A stretch of 64,000 bases of DNA from Asterella californica. Lineage: Eukaryota; Streptophyta; Marchantiopsida; Marchantiales; Aytoniaceae. The notes under the pieces were generated by a model. The model made no database searches and was not told where the DNA came from. It saw nothing but the letters and a program-made list of their open reading frames with translations. Shown here one piece after another: positions 10,863-23,075 of the stretch (positions within the stretch are counted from its first letter, which is position 1; the number at the start of each line of letters is the position of its first letter). The stretch is taken from the NCBI GenBank assembly GCA_036924285.1, contig JAYKYS010000009.1:8494001-8558000 (forward strand), read 5' to 3'. Made by a program: the position numbers and the translations under genes.

Positions 10863-13800
10863 ATGGCTAACGTTAGTGATAACTTACTTCATGATCATCA
10901 TAAGTTGGATAGCACAAACTATCCAATATGGTGTTTCAAGGTTCAAGACATTTTTCAGAACTACGACTTATGAGACATAGTGTTGGGTGATGAAGAAAGA
11001 CCTATCGAATCACCAGCTGCTGTCAAAGCTTGGAACAAAAGAGATCAACAAGCACTTGCCATCATCAAGATGACCATAAAAGACTCAGAAATCATGAATA
11101 TCTTGGAGGCTAAAACTTCTAAAGATGCTTGGGATACTTTCACCAAGAAGCACGAAGGAGCTGCTCGAGAGAGGAAGAGAATGCTACGCAGAAAGTTAAA
11201 CACTTTGCAGATAGTTGCAGGCATCTCACTCAAAGAGCACTTCAATACTGTCAAAGGGTTGCTACAACAACTGAAGAATCTGGGTGGAGGTATAGATGAG
11301 AAAGACTTGATGCTTATAGTGGTCTAGAGCTTACCAGAATCATATGAGCACTTTGTCAAAGCAGTGGATGTACGCAAGGAGCCTGTCTCATTTGAAGAAC
11401 TGCAAACACTAGCTTTGCAAGAAGCAATGATCATCGAAACCAAGTCAGCTCAAACAACTATTACAACTGATGCAGCTTTCTTCTCCAAGAGGAGAGATCA
11501 TAAGCGAGGTAGACCTCAAGACTCGCAATCAAAACAAAAGGAGCATTGAGACAACAAGAGAGGCACGTTCAACAAATGTGACTCAGAGGGCAACTCCAAC
11601 AAACCAAAACCTGGAAACTGTAACTACTGTAAGAAACGTGGTCATTTTGCCTATGAGTGCATGAAGAAGGCATTTGATTAACGTTCCAACACCAACAACA
11701 GAGGTAACTTCGTACAGACCTATGAAGAGAAGCTGTTCTTCACTGCCATGTATACAAACGCACATCATCAACAATGATGGATTGATTCTGGAGCATCAAA
11801 TCATATCACATCAAAGAAGGAGTGGTTTCAAGACTTTCATCCTCTAAATGGACCAGAGATACGACTGGGTGAGGTAAAGGATACCAAGTCAAGGGGGAAG
11901 GAAACATTCGAATTAAGCTACATTGTGGTCAGATAAGAACCATTGGAGGTGTCTGGTTTGTACCTGGAGTGGTGCATAATCTTTTGAGTGTTGGTAAACT
12001 AGCTGCAAATGGGTTTCAGCTGTCATTTGATGCACAAGGATGTTCTATTCTCGACCAAGGATCTGTGGTAGCTACAGGGCTGAAGGTTGGTCACTTGTAT
12101 GAGTTACAAGTCTTACCTTTGGTAGCTCCAGTTCTAGCTGCTGTAACAGATACGAGCCAGTTATGGCATCTTCGACTTGGACACTTACGCTATCAGAAAA
12201 TGCATAAGTTGTTTCATGAAGACTTGGCCCTTGGTGTTTCGAAACTAGTCTCTGTTAACACTCCGTGTGAAGTTTACCTTAGATCTAAACAGACTCAAAG
12301 GAAGTTCTTCAAAACTACTGCAACACGAGCAACAGAAATCCTTCAGCTGTTACATACAGATCTCTGTAGACCTACTGAGACTATTTCGCTTGGAGGTTCT
12401 AAGTACTTTATGCTGGTTGTTGATGACTTCTCGAGATACATTTGGATTTTCTTCCTGTTAAGAAAGTCTGAAGCACTCTCGAATCTTCAACAGCTTGTTA
12501 ACATGGTGGAAAGACAGACTGGACAACTAGTGAAGAGTCTGCAAAGTGATAGAGGAGGAGAGTTCACTTCCAAGGCTGCTGACAAACATTTTGCTGAGAA
12601 GGGGATACTGCGGCAGTTGACTACAGCTTACACGCCTCAGCAAAATGGAGTGGTTGAAAGGAAGAACAGAACTATCGTGGAGATGACAAGAAGTCTTCTT
12701 CTTGAGCAAGATCTTCCAAAAGATCTTTGGGCTGAAGCTGTGAATACTGCGGTCTACCTTCTCAACAGAAGTCCAACAAATGCTGTGAACAACAAAACTC
12801 CATTCGAAGCTTTCACAGGGAAGAAACCAGATCTCTCTAACCTACAAATTTTTGGATGTAAAGCATATGTTTCAACTCCTCAAAAACTACTCCAAAAGTT
12901 TGATGATAGATCTCAGATCTGTACATTCATAGGATATCCAGCAAGAGAAAAGAGATATAGGCTGTTGAGTGCGGCAAGAAAGATCATCATCAGTCGAGAT
13001 GTAGTGTTTTTAGAGGTCCCTTCATCTCGAAACTCACAACACCATCTTTCTGACTTGTCACCTCTCAAAATCCAAACACCTACTTCAGAGAACCATAAAG
13101 AAGAAGCTCAAGCTCAACTAGAACCACCTCCTACACCACCTACACAAGTTGAAGTTACTGAATCAGGTCCAACTACAGCAGATTCGCCTCTCATACACCA
13201 GACTACTCCAGATTTGAATCCTGCTGCTCAACCAAGGAGACCTATCAGAACAAGGAAGGTTCCTGCAAGGCTAGAAGATTATATTCTCATGGCTGAAGCT
13301 CAAGGTGATGGAGAAACTATTACATGCAAGGAGGCTTTCAGTAAAGATCAATGGAGATGTGCTATGCAGGAAGAATATGATGCATTACTCAAAAATGCAA
13401 CCTGGAGCTTAGTACGTCTTCCAACAAACAGGAAAGCACTTGGCTGTAAGTGGGTTTATAAGATCAAGAGACATGCGGATGAAACTATTGAGAGATACAA
13501 GGCTCGCCTTGTTGCAAAAGGTTATTTACAGACTGCAGCAGAAGATTTTCAAGAGACCTTCACACCTGTGGTAAAACTTAACTTCATTCGAGTTCTTTGT
13601 GCTCTTGCAAAACAACATGGTTGGAAGTGTTTACAAATGGATGTTAAGAATGCATTTCTTAATGGGATTCTTGAAGAAGATATCTACTTGCAGAAACCAC
13701 CTGGGTTTGTTCGTAAAGGAGGTGAACAGTTAGTGTGCAAGCTGCACAAGGCATTGTATGACCTCAAACAAGCTCCAAGAGCTTGGTACACAAGAATCGA

Positions 13801-14874
13801 CACTTTCTTGAAGCAGCAAGGCTTCTCTCCTACAAGAGGTGATCCAAACTTCTATGTTTTGGTTACTTCTCAAGGTATTATGTTACTACTACTGTACGTG
13901 GATGATCTGATAATATCCGGAAGTAATCAAGGAGGAGTAAAGAAGATTCAGCAAGCTTTAATGCAAGAGTTTGATATGAAGGATCTAGGACTTCTCAACT
14001 TTTGTCTCGGAGTTCAGTTTCTGGAACTCAACGAAATGTTATACCTCTCTCAGGCAAGATACACAGAAAGTATACTTCAGGATTTTCAGATGGAGAAGTG
14101 CAAGCTTGCGCCTACTCTTATGGTTATCTCGAAAGAGTGGTAAAGTTCTTCTGTTGATGATGAGCATGCAGATGCAACAGAGTTCAGGAAGCTGATCGGG
14201 AAGTTAATTTATTTGGCTGTCACTACAAGACCAGATATTTCGTTTGCAGTCAGCAAACTCAGTTAGGATATGGAGTCTCCCACAATTATGCATATGAGGG
14301 CAGTAAAGAGAGTTTTGCGCTACCTCAAGGGAACTACCAGCTATGGGCTCAGATATAGCTCAGATAAGTCACTAGGACTTGTTGGATTTACAGATGCCGA
14401 TTGGGCAGATGATTCTACAGACCGTAAATCAATGTCTGGATTCGCATTTATGCTGGAGGAGGTGCCATCACTTGGCAATGTAAAAAGCAGCCAACTATTG
14501 CTTTATCTTCCTCTGAAGCAGAATATCGAGGCCTGTGTAATGCAGCACGAGAGGCCATTTGGCTAAGATGGTTGTTGAAGGATGTAGGTGTCAACCAAGA
14601 CACTCCAACAGTAATCTGGACTGATAACATGAGTGCAATAGCATTGACGAAAAACCCAGTGCACCATGCTAGAACAAAGCACACTGAAGTGCAAGTCCAC
14701 TTCATCAGGGAGAAAATAGGAGAGGTTGTTACTCAATGGGTAACAACTGATGATCAAACTGCTGATATATTCACCAACCCTTTGTCTTCAGACAGGTTTC
14801 AAAAATTGAGACTTGAACTTGGTGTATATTCAGTACCACTGACATTAAGAGGGGGTGTTAAAGATAATGTCTAG
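10863..14874 (+). pseudogene. copia-1 gag-pol, broken
   Basis: Gag starts at the ATG 10863 ('MANVSDNLLHDHHKLDSTNY', UBN2-like region to ~11400). A CCHC knuckle 'CNYCKKRGHFAYEC' lies at ~11619-11660, and the protease motif 'WIDSGASNHIT' at ~11778. A frame change occurs between ~11840 and 11969. The frame 11969-14143 carries pre-integrase 'LWHLRLGH', an integrase core with its three acidic residues (near 'LHTDLC', 'SDRGGEF' and 'NGVVERKN'), and reverse transcriptase with 'LLYVDDLIISG'. RNase H follows ('GFTDADWADDSTDRKSMSG', 'IWTDNMSAIAL') with another frameshift near 14455-14570. The second zinc-binding cysteine of integrase is Tyr ('CEVYLRSKQ'). In-frame stops include TGA 10971-10973 at the Trp of the 'LWDIV' motif, TAG 11325-11327, TGA 11547-11549, TGA 11775-11777, TAA 14141-14143, and TAG 14264-14266 at a usual Gln. 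Confidence 0.9.
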
Positions 14875-15074
14875 TCTATAGTCACATCTAATAGTCACCT
14901 CTATAGTCATCTCTATAGACACATCTCTATGACTCATGACTGACTAGTGACTAACCTCTTGTCCATAGGTTAGAGTATATAACAACCCCCTCTTGGGAGA
15001 TGATGAGTCGACTGATCCCTTTACTGATATAACTTCTACAGTGGAGAGTATTCACTTGGTTTGGTTCTTTAACA
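14856..15074 (+). repeat. 3' LTR of copia-1
   Basis: 219 bp, 'TGTTAAAG...CTTTAACA' with 7-bp inverted ends (TGTTAAA / TTTAACA). Compared with the 5' LTR it carries an extra copy of 'agtcacctctat'-type sequence near 14892-14915. Confidence 0.92.
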
Positions 15075-15345
15075 TTTCATGAGGTCTCGCAAGAGCATCA
15101 ATTTCAAAGCGTTAGTACGGTGGCTATCAACTCCACGCCTTAGCCTGGTCGTTCACTCGATGCTTGGCAGCATCGACTTTACTGCCATCGGCCATATGGA
15201 TCCATCAAACGAAACGACAACTACCTCCGATCCTGTACATGTTATAATCACAACGGCTGGCAAATTAGAACAGTACTGGCTTTCAGATCAGCCAAGTGCT
15301 TACGTCCAATGGCCAGGCGGTAGAGAAGTGGAACTGAATATGTAG
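15075..15345 (+). pseudogene. Possible host coding fragment 3' of the copia-1 insertion
   Basis: An 89-codon open frame with ATG at 15079 ends at TAG 15343-15345. It includes 'FKALVRWLSTPRLSLVVHSM' and 'VHVIITTAGKLEQYWLSDQP', ending 'VQWPGGREVELNM'. The composition is protein-like and the family unknown. Together with 9978-10191 it may be one host gene split by copia-1, but the two halves are in different frames and no target duplication proves the join. Confidence 0.25.
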
Positions 15346-16149
15346 AGACGACCTCGAGGAAAAAATGACTAATTCGCGCGACAGGTTGTTGTTCAACTGA
15401 GAATTTAGTTGAGTCAGCTCTGATTTGTCCAATTAAAGTACTCAAGCAAAGATACGTCGAGAAAATTGGTGGACAGACGCGAGAGACAGATCTTGATCAG
15501 AGAGAGCAGTACTGTAGTTTGCAGTTGGTTGCTGAGATTTAAAAAAAATGTAAGGCTTTATCTGTACTGCTGCTCCTTGTCGCTACCAGGTATATTTCAC
15601 AATGGAGACGGTCTACCACCTATAGCGATTGCAGGAAACCGGAAATAATAGGATAATAATATATAGGGGTATCAAACCATTATGGGATTTTCGGGTGATA
15701 TTCGTGTTACCCAAACGTGAGTTAACTCAGGTAAGGGGTTCACCAGTCGCATCTCTGCGAGGTGCCTCATGACTATCCGAGAGAATTTTGTTCAACCCCG
15801 TATACGTAGCTTCTTTAGCGTGTACAGGTGCAAAAAAATACAATTTTGAAAAAATCTAATCTATAACCAAAGCTTCCGTTAACTCAAACCCTAATTCTGT
15901 CACGAGGTCCAGCCAGTTTTCCGTAAAGACAATATGCTTTTCAAGACTGGAGACCTTTAATATACTATCGCATGTTATGACTAAAATTAAATATTGCAAA
16001 ACCTAAAATGTTATTTTTAGGTTTGATTTTAACTTTGCATTTTTTCTCCATGGAGTTTTTACTCTACCACACTTAGTACTTCTGTATCCAACACAGAGGA
16101 GAAATTTTACTCTCCTTCTACTATTCGTAAGTTGAACTCCAACCTCCAG
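15346..16149. other. Intergenic, nothing recognised
   Basis: No open frame of interest and no clear repeats. Confidence 0.55.
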
Positions 16150-16790
16150 CTAGATTTGGAGTACAAGTCATGGAGTTCACCCAACCGTTAGCTAGGGATA
16201 GGGTAGCCAGAGATGGAGTACAAGTCATAGTAAACTGCTTGTTAGGGATGGAGTACGAGTCATGGAGTTTACCCAACACCAGCTAGGTATGGTGAAGTTA
16301 GAGATGGGGTACCAGTCATAGAATTTACCCAACCATCAGCTAGGAATGGAGTAGGAGACATGGAGTTTACTCAACCACCAACTAGGTAGGGGTAGCTAGA
16401 GATGGGGTACGAGTTATGGATTTTAACCCAACCACCAGCTAGGTGGGCATCTAGAGATGGGTTACGAGTCATGGAATTTATTCTACCAAACGTCATACCG
16501 TTGTACGTATAGAAAAGAAATTTTACTCTCGTTTTATTATTCTTAAACTAAACTCCAACCGCAAACTAAGGGGTAGCTAGAGATGGTGTACGACTTATGA
16601 AGTTTACCCAACCACCAGCTAGGTATGGGGCAGCTAGAGATGGGGTACGAGTCATGGAATTTACTCTCCCAAACGTAATACGGACAGAAAAGAAATTTCA
16701 CTCTCGTTTTATTATTCTTAAACTAAATCCAATCACAAGTTTTACTCTTTTTTATTATTCTTAAACTAAACTGCAACCGCGAACTAAGAC
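16150..16790. repeat. Degenerate minisatellite, ~60-75-bp unit
   Basis: Repeated blocks around 'gctagagatggggtacgag', 'tcatggaatttaccc' and 'aaccaccagctaggt' recur about nine times between 16150 and 16660. A second module, 'actctcgttttattattctt' followed by 'aaactaaactccaacc', appears at ~16525, ~16700 and ~16745. The spacing is irregular, indicating an old array. Confidence 0.8.
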
Positions 16791-19213
16791 TTCTCCGTCT
16801 CTTGGTCAAGAGGTGGAAGATAGAACCTACACCTCCGTTGGGAGGTGGAAACTCTACCCGTCAAGCTAACGCATGCGGAATATCTAATGATATACTAGGT
16901 AGTACAAGCTATTACTACTGCCATGTACTGCATGTACTGCAGGTCTATATATACACAGTTCATACACTCCCAACTGTAGTGAGCTAGGGAATAATTAGAA
17001 ACCAACCCTAAATTATGTATGGTCACTATTTGAGGAGGAGTTGCTGCAACTCTTTTGGTTCCTTTGGTGATATTTGGTTCTCTACTTTACTTCTCCCTCT
17101 TGTTTGGTGGCTACGTGAAACTCTTCCCTCTTGGAACTAGTATATGGATCCTTCCTTCGTTTGAACTTCTTTCCATGTTGGAGTGGCGCGTGAGGGATTA
17201 CAGTCCTTGGTTCTTGCTGCTGCCAAAATGGAGAAGCAGCCACGATGCATTCTAGTGCCTTGCGAATGAAACCGGTCACTCCGGTCGTATCCAAAGTTGA
17301 CAACCTTAAACGTAGACAACAGAGTAGGAGACAACCCAGCAACAATCCACATGTTGGGACCTTGTCACCCATGGCAGCAATTAATGACAGTATCTTCTCT
17401 AATATCCTCAAGGTCTCCATCGCCACTGTGACAGTAAAACCACGTACTTAATTGTCGGTAGGCAGTTGCAAGGAGAAACTCCTGTGGGCTTGCCCTTGCA
17501 AAGAGAGACTTACTACATTTACGAATTAAACGATTAGAAATCGAGTGGAAGCTGAGCGATCGAATTCGCAAGGTTGGAACGTGTGCTTGCTAATGAACCA
17601 TCTAAGGTCGACCCGAAGCGATGCAAGAGAAACATGGTGACAATAAGGAGAGATGATTGAACTCACGCATGATCACCATTAATAACCTTCTTCAGTTCAT
17701 CCTTGCAAATCCAAGGCACCCCATTCTAATGCATTAAATTAGCTTGAGACCCCACGGTGCCTCTCTCACATCGCTCTTTAATTAAACTCTCTCCAGTAAC
17801 ACCATGAGCCTTTCACTGACTCGTCTCCATAGCGACCCACCTCCATTTCCGACACTCTATTTCTCTCTAGATCTGTTCCAGGCAACACGAACTAAAATAT
17901 CTACGGGTAGCCCGAAACGTGATTCAACATCCATTAATGTCGTACATCCGCGTGCAAAGAGACCGTTAACGACTCTAGTCTCTCTAGAGTCAGTTGTACC
18001 GTATAAACAGTGGTAGTCCTAATTCCTGAATGAATGTTAAAGATATATGAAGTAGGATTCGACCGGTTGAAAATCCAAATATATCGGTGAATATTGTTTC
18101 CCAAAGGTATTATGCCTGTGATGTTTACCTTGTGGCGTTCGATGCTCTTGTTCTTCTTCATATACTTGACCCAGGGCAGAATTCACAGAATCTGGTGTTA
18201 CGGATAAAGTTTTGTGATCCGAATTTGTTTCACTAGATGTATATGTGAGATGACTGTCGTTTCTCTCTGTTGTCTGTAATATCAAGTGACTGTTAAAGTT
18301 AGTGAAGTAGTCGCCTGTTACTCTAGAGTTTCGTTTATGTCTGTTCCTGAGATACGATGCCAATTCTGATCTTTCCCTGTGAGCATGCGCAACTTCCTGA
18401 ACTTTCGGATGTTTCGTTTTCTCTGTGAACATCTTTCTAGACCTTCGGAAGTTCTTTGGCTCCTAAAGATCGTGGAGATGAGTTTCCCATACCTGCAGTT
18501 AGAATTTGAATTTCTTAAGACTTCGATCGAGTTATTCAAAATTCATAACTTCAATAATCGACACTCCTGCAGAAGTCGAGAAAAATGCTCCGGATGAGAA
18601 CCGTCAACGAAGGAATTTCATCTTCCTTTCACATTTGCTTTGTACGTAGATGCGGTTGTGTATACGAACACACTTACAAAGTGTACCGTTTGGCGTCCTC
18701 TCTTTCTGGGTCGTTTCTGTTTTCTCCCTGTGGGACACTGCACGAGGGTTCTACTTACTACTTCAGTTTCTGCCACAAGTGAACCCCGAACTGTCTGTAG
18801 TACTGCATGCAGGCTTGCTTATGGTTCTGGATCCCAAAACAATGAAGCCACCCTATGAGAAAATTAAATGTCATGTTGGTACTCTGCATTCACATCTAGA
18901 CTAGTGCTGAGTCCGCTGCACTCTAAATCTGTTCGGTTCATAGGGGATGATGAAGAATCTTCGTTGATGAATTAAACCATGATAGGGTATGGCAACTTTC
19001 TGATCATGAAAGCTTGTCCAGAACAGAGCCGAAAGGGGCGTATGAGTTGAAACGGAAGCCCATTATCAAGCTAGTGCAGGTACACGACACAACAGAAAGA
19101 AAGACGGAAGAAATAGCTTAAAGCGTTCCGACTCGTGATATTTACTGCGTTGTAGAAATTTGGTACATGGACTTGCGGAATGCACTTCATACCACTAGCT
19201 AGCGCTTTAATAG
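16791..19213. other. Intergenic, no gene recognised
   Basis: Several open frames of 60-130 codons exist on both strands (for example minus 17082-17426 and minus 18037-18432), but none shows a known domain. 19071-19213 is likely the 3' flank of the F-box gene. Confidence 0.5.
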
Positions 19214-20548
19214 TTAGACCACCGGACTCAGTGACGGTTGAAACATCCAGCATCGTGACTGATTCATGAAGTCTGCGGTTTCTGATTCCCAGAGTTCGAC
19301 CTTGCAATTGGTAGCCGCAGCAGATCCTGGAGAGGAAGTACACACCAAAACTCTCAGATCCTTGGGCTCGCGCTCGAAATTCTCCTCGACAAAACAGAGA
19401 CATTCCCCTTGACCCACACAGCGCAAACAAGTTGTCAAACCTCGACAGCTACCCCTTCTCTTGGGAGGAAAATACCAGACGAATGCGCCCATTTCTCGGG
19501 TCAATTCTTCGAGACCTTTGACCCACTGATTGGGTTCAGTTGAGTCTGAATCTTCCATCATGTAGAACTCATACCATCGCCACGAGGTAGCCTCCAGTAA
19601 CACTAAACGACCCTGGTGCTCTAGGAGCTGCAGAGACACTTGCCACCAAGTCCACTGGTGCTGTCTGGAGCCTGGAAGCGGAACATTACTCCAGCATTCG
19701 CTCTCGGGATCGAACTTCAACAGGCGCCAAATGATTCCGACAGTATGCATGTGCTCGTACTTGAGCAGAAAATAAATGCAGCCGTTGCAAGTCAATGCTC
19801 CATTGGGCCGTGATTTCCTTGGCTGAACGTAGTGTTGTGCTCCCTGGAGCAGTGCTGGAAACGCTGCAGTTATTTTCTTCCACCCCCTCGAAACGGAGCT
19901 GTACAGGATTGCTGTTCTCTGTCCATCACAGTAGTGGTTCTCGCCCATACTGGCGACTACGATCTTATACTCTCCCTTGTATCCATCCACAGCGAAGCCC
20001 ACGAGAAACTCGTCCATGTTTCCGTAGAACCGAGACTTGTTCTTCCAGTGCCCTGGAGGTTCTAGCTTTTCCAATCCAAGTCCTGTGGGTAGCCATACAT
20101 CTCTCCAACTTTTTGTGATCAGATTACAAATGATGAGCTGCCCAGAGTTACATGTGGAAAAGCATAAAAGTCCCCCATCTGTAGTAACGAACTGAAGGGA
20201 CTCGAGAACCTTCCGCATTTGTATGGGTTCTGTTTTCGGCCCTTGTGAGTCATGGTTGTTTAGAAGGAATTCGAGCGATGTCCGATACCATTTCGACGTT
20301 TTGCTGTCTAAACTCATGACGAACGGAGCTTCATACATACAAAAGACGCTTTTGCGAGCATGCCGAGTTCGATGGAGCCGGTGACGAAATACTCCTGAGT
20401 ATAGGATCATAAAATTCCAGTACCTGCTCAGTAAGCGGAACTGCACGAGGTCGGATGTCGATAGCACCTGAAGGAGTAACAGAAGAATGGTCTCGATAAT
20501 ATCGTCGGGAAGGCCACTCCACAAGGCAGGATCGAGCTTGATTTCCAT
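19214..20548 (-). CDS. F-box / kelch-type protein, 444 aa, intronless
   Basis: The F-box is at residues ~8-50 ('LWSGLPDDIIETILL', 'DLVQFRLLSRYWNFMIL'). The remainder is a ~390-residue substrate-side region with the spaced Gly/Trp pattern of plant F-box kelch proteins. Examples are 'FVTTDGGLLCFST', 'CNLITKSWRDVWLPTGLG', 'GYKGEYKIVVAS', 'AILYSSVSRGWKKI', 'ALTCNGCIYFLL' and 'LLKFDPESECWSNVPLPG'. Such proteins recruit targets to SCF (Skp1-Cullin-F-box) ubiquitin ligases; the target here is unknown. The start is the first Met before the F-box and the stop is TAA. A low-complexity 'LLLLLQVLSTS' expands the F-box helix 1-2 junction. A decayed relative lies at 22657-23075, suggesting a local F-box family. 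No introns are needed, as is common for this family in bryophytes. Confidence 0.85.
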   Translation of the reverse strand: MEIKLDPALWSGLPDDIIETILLLLLQVLSTSDLVQFRLLSRYWNFMILYSGVFRHRLHRTRHARKSVFCMYEAPFVMSLDSKTSKWYRTSLEFLLNNHDSQGPKTEPIQMRKVLESLQFVTTDGGLLCFSTCNSGQLIICNLITKSWRDVWLPTGLGLEKLEPPGHWKNKSRFYGNMDEFLVGFAVDGYKGEYKIVVASMGENHYCDGQRTAILYSSVSRGWKKITAAFPALLQGAQHYVQPRKSRPNGALTCNGCIYFLLKYEHMHTVGIIWRLLKFDPESECWSNVPLPGSRQHQWTWWQVSLQLLEHQGRLVLLEATSWRWYEFYMMEDSDSTEPNQWVKGLEELTREMGAFVWYFPPKRRGSCRGLTTCLRCVGQGECLCFVEENFEREPKDLRVLVCTSSPGSAAATNCKVELWESETADFMNQSRCWMFQPSLSPVV

Positions 20549-22656
20549 TTGGGGTGACTGGAGAATGCTCCGTCTTCAGGAACAGATCTGCTGACTGCTG
20601 CAACAGTCCTCCTGAAGGTTGATGGACCAGAGCTCCAATCCCCTAGCTAGCTAGCTAACTAAGAATCATGCATGATCCTGTGAATGATGAATCCTGCTGA
20701 ACTGCATTCATTCACTCCACATGATCATGACTACCACCAGAGAAGATGCAAACATTCCTCTGGAATGAAGAAGGAGGAAGCGCATCTCTTCGTCTTAAAT
20801 GACCAAGCAGCCTTCTACACTACATTCCGACCGTTTGACACCTTGACGTGCACGCGCAGGCGGAGATTCAACTTCCTTTCTTTTCTTGGTGGACGAAACA
20901 ATTTGAAAGTACCTCCACGGAGCCATTTCCATATCTGCCCGTTTGATAATCAGATTTTGAGTTTCGATCCTAGGCAGGCGTTCAGAGTTTGACGGTTCCA
21001 GGCCTTACTACCGTTCAAACTGAGGCCACCAACATCAACGCACGCACTGCTACAGAATATTGCTGTTCCATATCCAGGAATTTCGAACTTCGTTCTGGTG
21101 AGCTGTTACCGAGTTCACGTTTCGACTGAAGGTCAATCCATGGTAGATACAGAGGAGGAGTTAGGTAAGCAAACGTTGCTGCAGTGGCAGCTCAGGTTTG
21201 CGAACTTGATCTTCTGTGGGCACGAGACGAACGATTCATGATCTGCAGTGGTCACTTGTAATTACACACGCTCCGCAGGCTTTGATTCAAGAATGGGAAG
21301 CCGATCGAGGTCTGCGGAAGCTGAAGGTACGGGCTGTCACAGATTCCAGCTAGGGCAGTTAAAGAGCCTTCGGCTTGCGTCCGGAGATCCATGACTGGAT
21401 CCAGTAATGCTTGAAGAGGCTTTACTTAGTCAAAAACTTCTCGCTGCAGTGGTCATTCAAATGGTCGAAGTGAACTCACTCAACCATTCGAAATCGCCAT
21501 ATTATGGCACCTGCGCCTTCCGCATCGTGAGGATCAATAGAGTGGTCGCCCCTGACAGGCAATGGGAAGGAAAGAATCAAGAGTGTAAAAGGATGACATG
21601 TTATTCCTCTTATGACTTCACAAGCCCTGTCCAGCCTCTAAACGACGAAGTGTCTTTCACTAGACCAAAGATCAAAAGGGTTTGAGAGAAGTAATTAAGA
21701 ACTCTCGGTTAAGCTCATTCTTTCTTTGTAGATAATTGTGTCATGCCAACAACAGGTTTATCACGCTAGAGGATGCTTATGAAAATGCACCCTCAAGACT
21801 CGTAAGCGCACACGCTGGAGGGTGCTTAAGAAAATGCATCTTTCATTCAAGCCATTCTTTAGAAATCCAATCGTTCTCTACGCAGTAGGAAGTCCTGCAA
21901 GTCGGGGCTCTCGGCTTAGTCTCCCTAGGAGTGCTCCGGATGGACCGTGAAGCATTTTGAGCTCATGACTAAGGGAGTTCAGAGCGGGAGATGCAGACTG
22001 GAGATTCAAGATCTGAATCATAAAGGCACTTTTTAAGTACGTAGATCCAGCTTTCTGCCTGCAACCAACGCGGTTGGTTGACCGTGTCATGATCCCTGAT
22101 TGTCCGCCCTGAGCTACGCTGAGGCAAAACCGGGTGACATGCCATTCATTCTATCCATGGAGGCTAAAGCTGAGGTAGGCTCAGCTCAGCTCAAATGAAA
22201 CTTCAGACGAATATGAAATCCATTTTCCTGCGCAAGCTTTCACTCTGAACGTCCGCTTGACAATGTTCCAAACTGAAGGCCGAAACACGGATCTATAGAG
22301 GCAAAGAGAAAGAAAATGAAGCGTCTTACTCAATTGATGCAACGAAATTCAGTTCTCGTTAATTCTTACGGGTCTCCTCGAGGGCCAGAGCAACCAGGCA
22401 GATCATACGTAGATGGATCCCAGAGAAGAAGCGACTTGACCACGAATTATACGTTGTTCTGAAGAAGGGTATCGATCACTAACCCTGCAAACTCAGTGAA
22501 CCTTCCCCCTGCCTGTTCAGAGTTTTAGCGAAGTTGGGTTAGATTCTACTCACTAAAAGGTTCCATATAAATCGATCTTGCAGTTGCAAGAGTTCAAACG
22601 AAAGCTCGGGGCTTCTCTTCTCCAAGAAGCAGCTCACCGTTGGTGAGATCCAGGAG
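20549..22656. other. Intergenic between F-box gene and F-box remnant
   Basis: Includes the 5' flank of the minus-strand F-box gene. A 92-codon frame (21407-21685, plus) is unrecognised. Near 21765-21845 the phrase 'gaaaatgca' with 'gcaccctc' / 'gagggtgc' forms a small inverted repeat. Confidence 0.5.
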
Positions 22657-23075
22657 ATGATCAGATCTGCAGAGCTCTGGCATGGAGCTTCTTCTGAAGA
22701 GCTTCCTCCTCATCTTGTAAGACATTTGATAGCCAGCTTCCTGGAATTGCTACCGCAGATTGTCCGAATACTGCATCCTGAGTACGTCCTTCTACTAAAA
22801 GGACATTTCTGGAACTCTGTTCAGATTTTCGGGATATCTCTAAACGAGGCTGCAATTCCAGATCAAGAGAAACTCGAATGCTTCAGAAACTCTGTTTCTT
22901 GTTGATCCCTTTGGGTTCGCCTCTTGGGTAGGTCATCATTGTTTTTGCTTGTGCCATTTGCGACAGGAGTTTAGCCTTGTATACGGTCTGACTCTACCGA
23001 ATGATCATCAGATTCTCTGTCCTTTTCCATCTCTTGTTGCTGCTTGTAACGGTCTCGATGACAAGGTGCATCCCA
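22657..23075 (+). pseudogene. F-box protein remnant, frameshifted
   Basis: The frame 22657-22905 begins 'MIRSAELWHGASSEELPPHL', then 'VRHLIASFLELLPQIVRI' and 'LLLKGHFWNSVQIFG', a recognisable F-box (L-P..L...I...L.LP.IVR......WNS). After the stop the +1 frame continues with kelch-F-box-like text: 'FLVDPFGFASW', then 'DHQILCPFPSLVAACNGL'. The similarity of 'SLVAACNGL' to the 'TDGGLLCF' region of such proteins supports a single ancestral gene with a frameshift near 22895. Homology to a family is from memory; a short unrelated gene is possible. Confidence 0.5.

Larger units (their letters stand above)
10192..15074 (+). mobile_element. Ty1/copia LTR retrotransposon (copia-1), decayed, 4.9 kb
   Basis: The two LTRs (10192-10397 and 14856-15074) share almost all of their sequence but differ by substitutions and a ~10-bp length change. 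An initiator-Met-type primer binding site directly follows the 5' LTR, and a G-rich polypurine tract (14847-14855) directly precedes the 3' LTR. The domain order gag, protease, integrase, reverse transcriptase, RNase H is that of copia. Numerous stops and at least two frameshifts kill it. No target-site duplication is evident (flanks 'ataca' and 'tttca'), perhaps because of age. Confidence 0.93.

Noticed and set aside
16150..16790. CRISPR or centromeric satellite
   Set aside because: The array is short, degenerate and irregular in spacing; it is an ordinary minisatellite.
17082..17426. 114-codon minus frame as a gene
   Set aside because: Three overlapping frames on both strands are equally open and no domain or protein-like conservation is visible.
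21407..21685. 92-codon plus frame
   Set aside because: No domain or motif recognised; could be chance.
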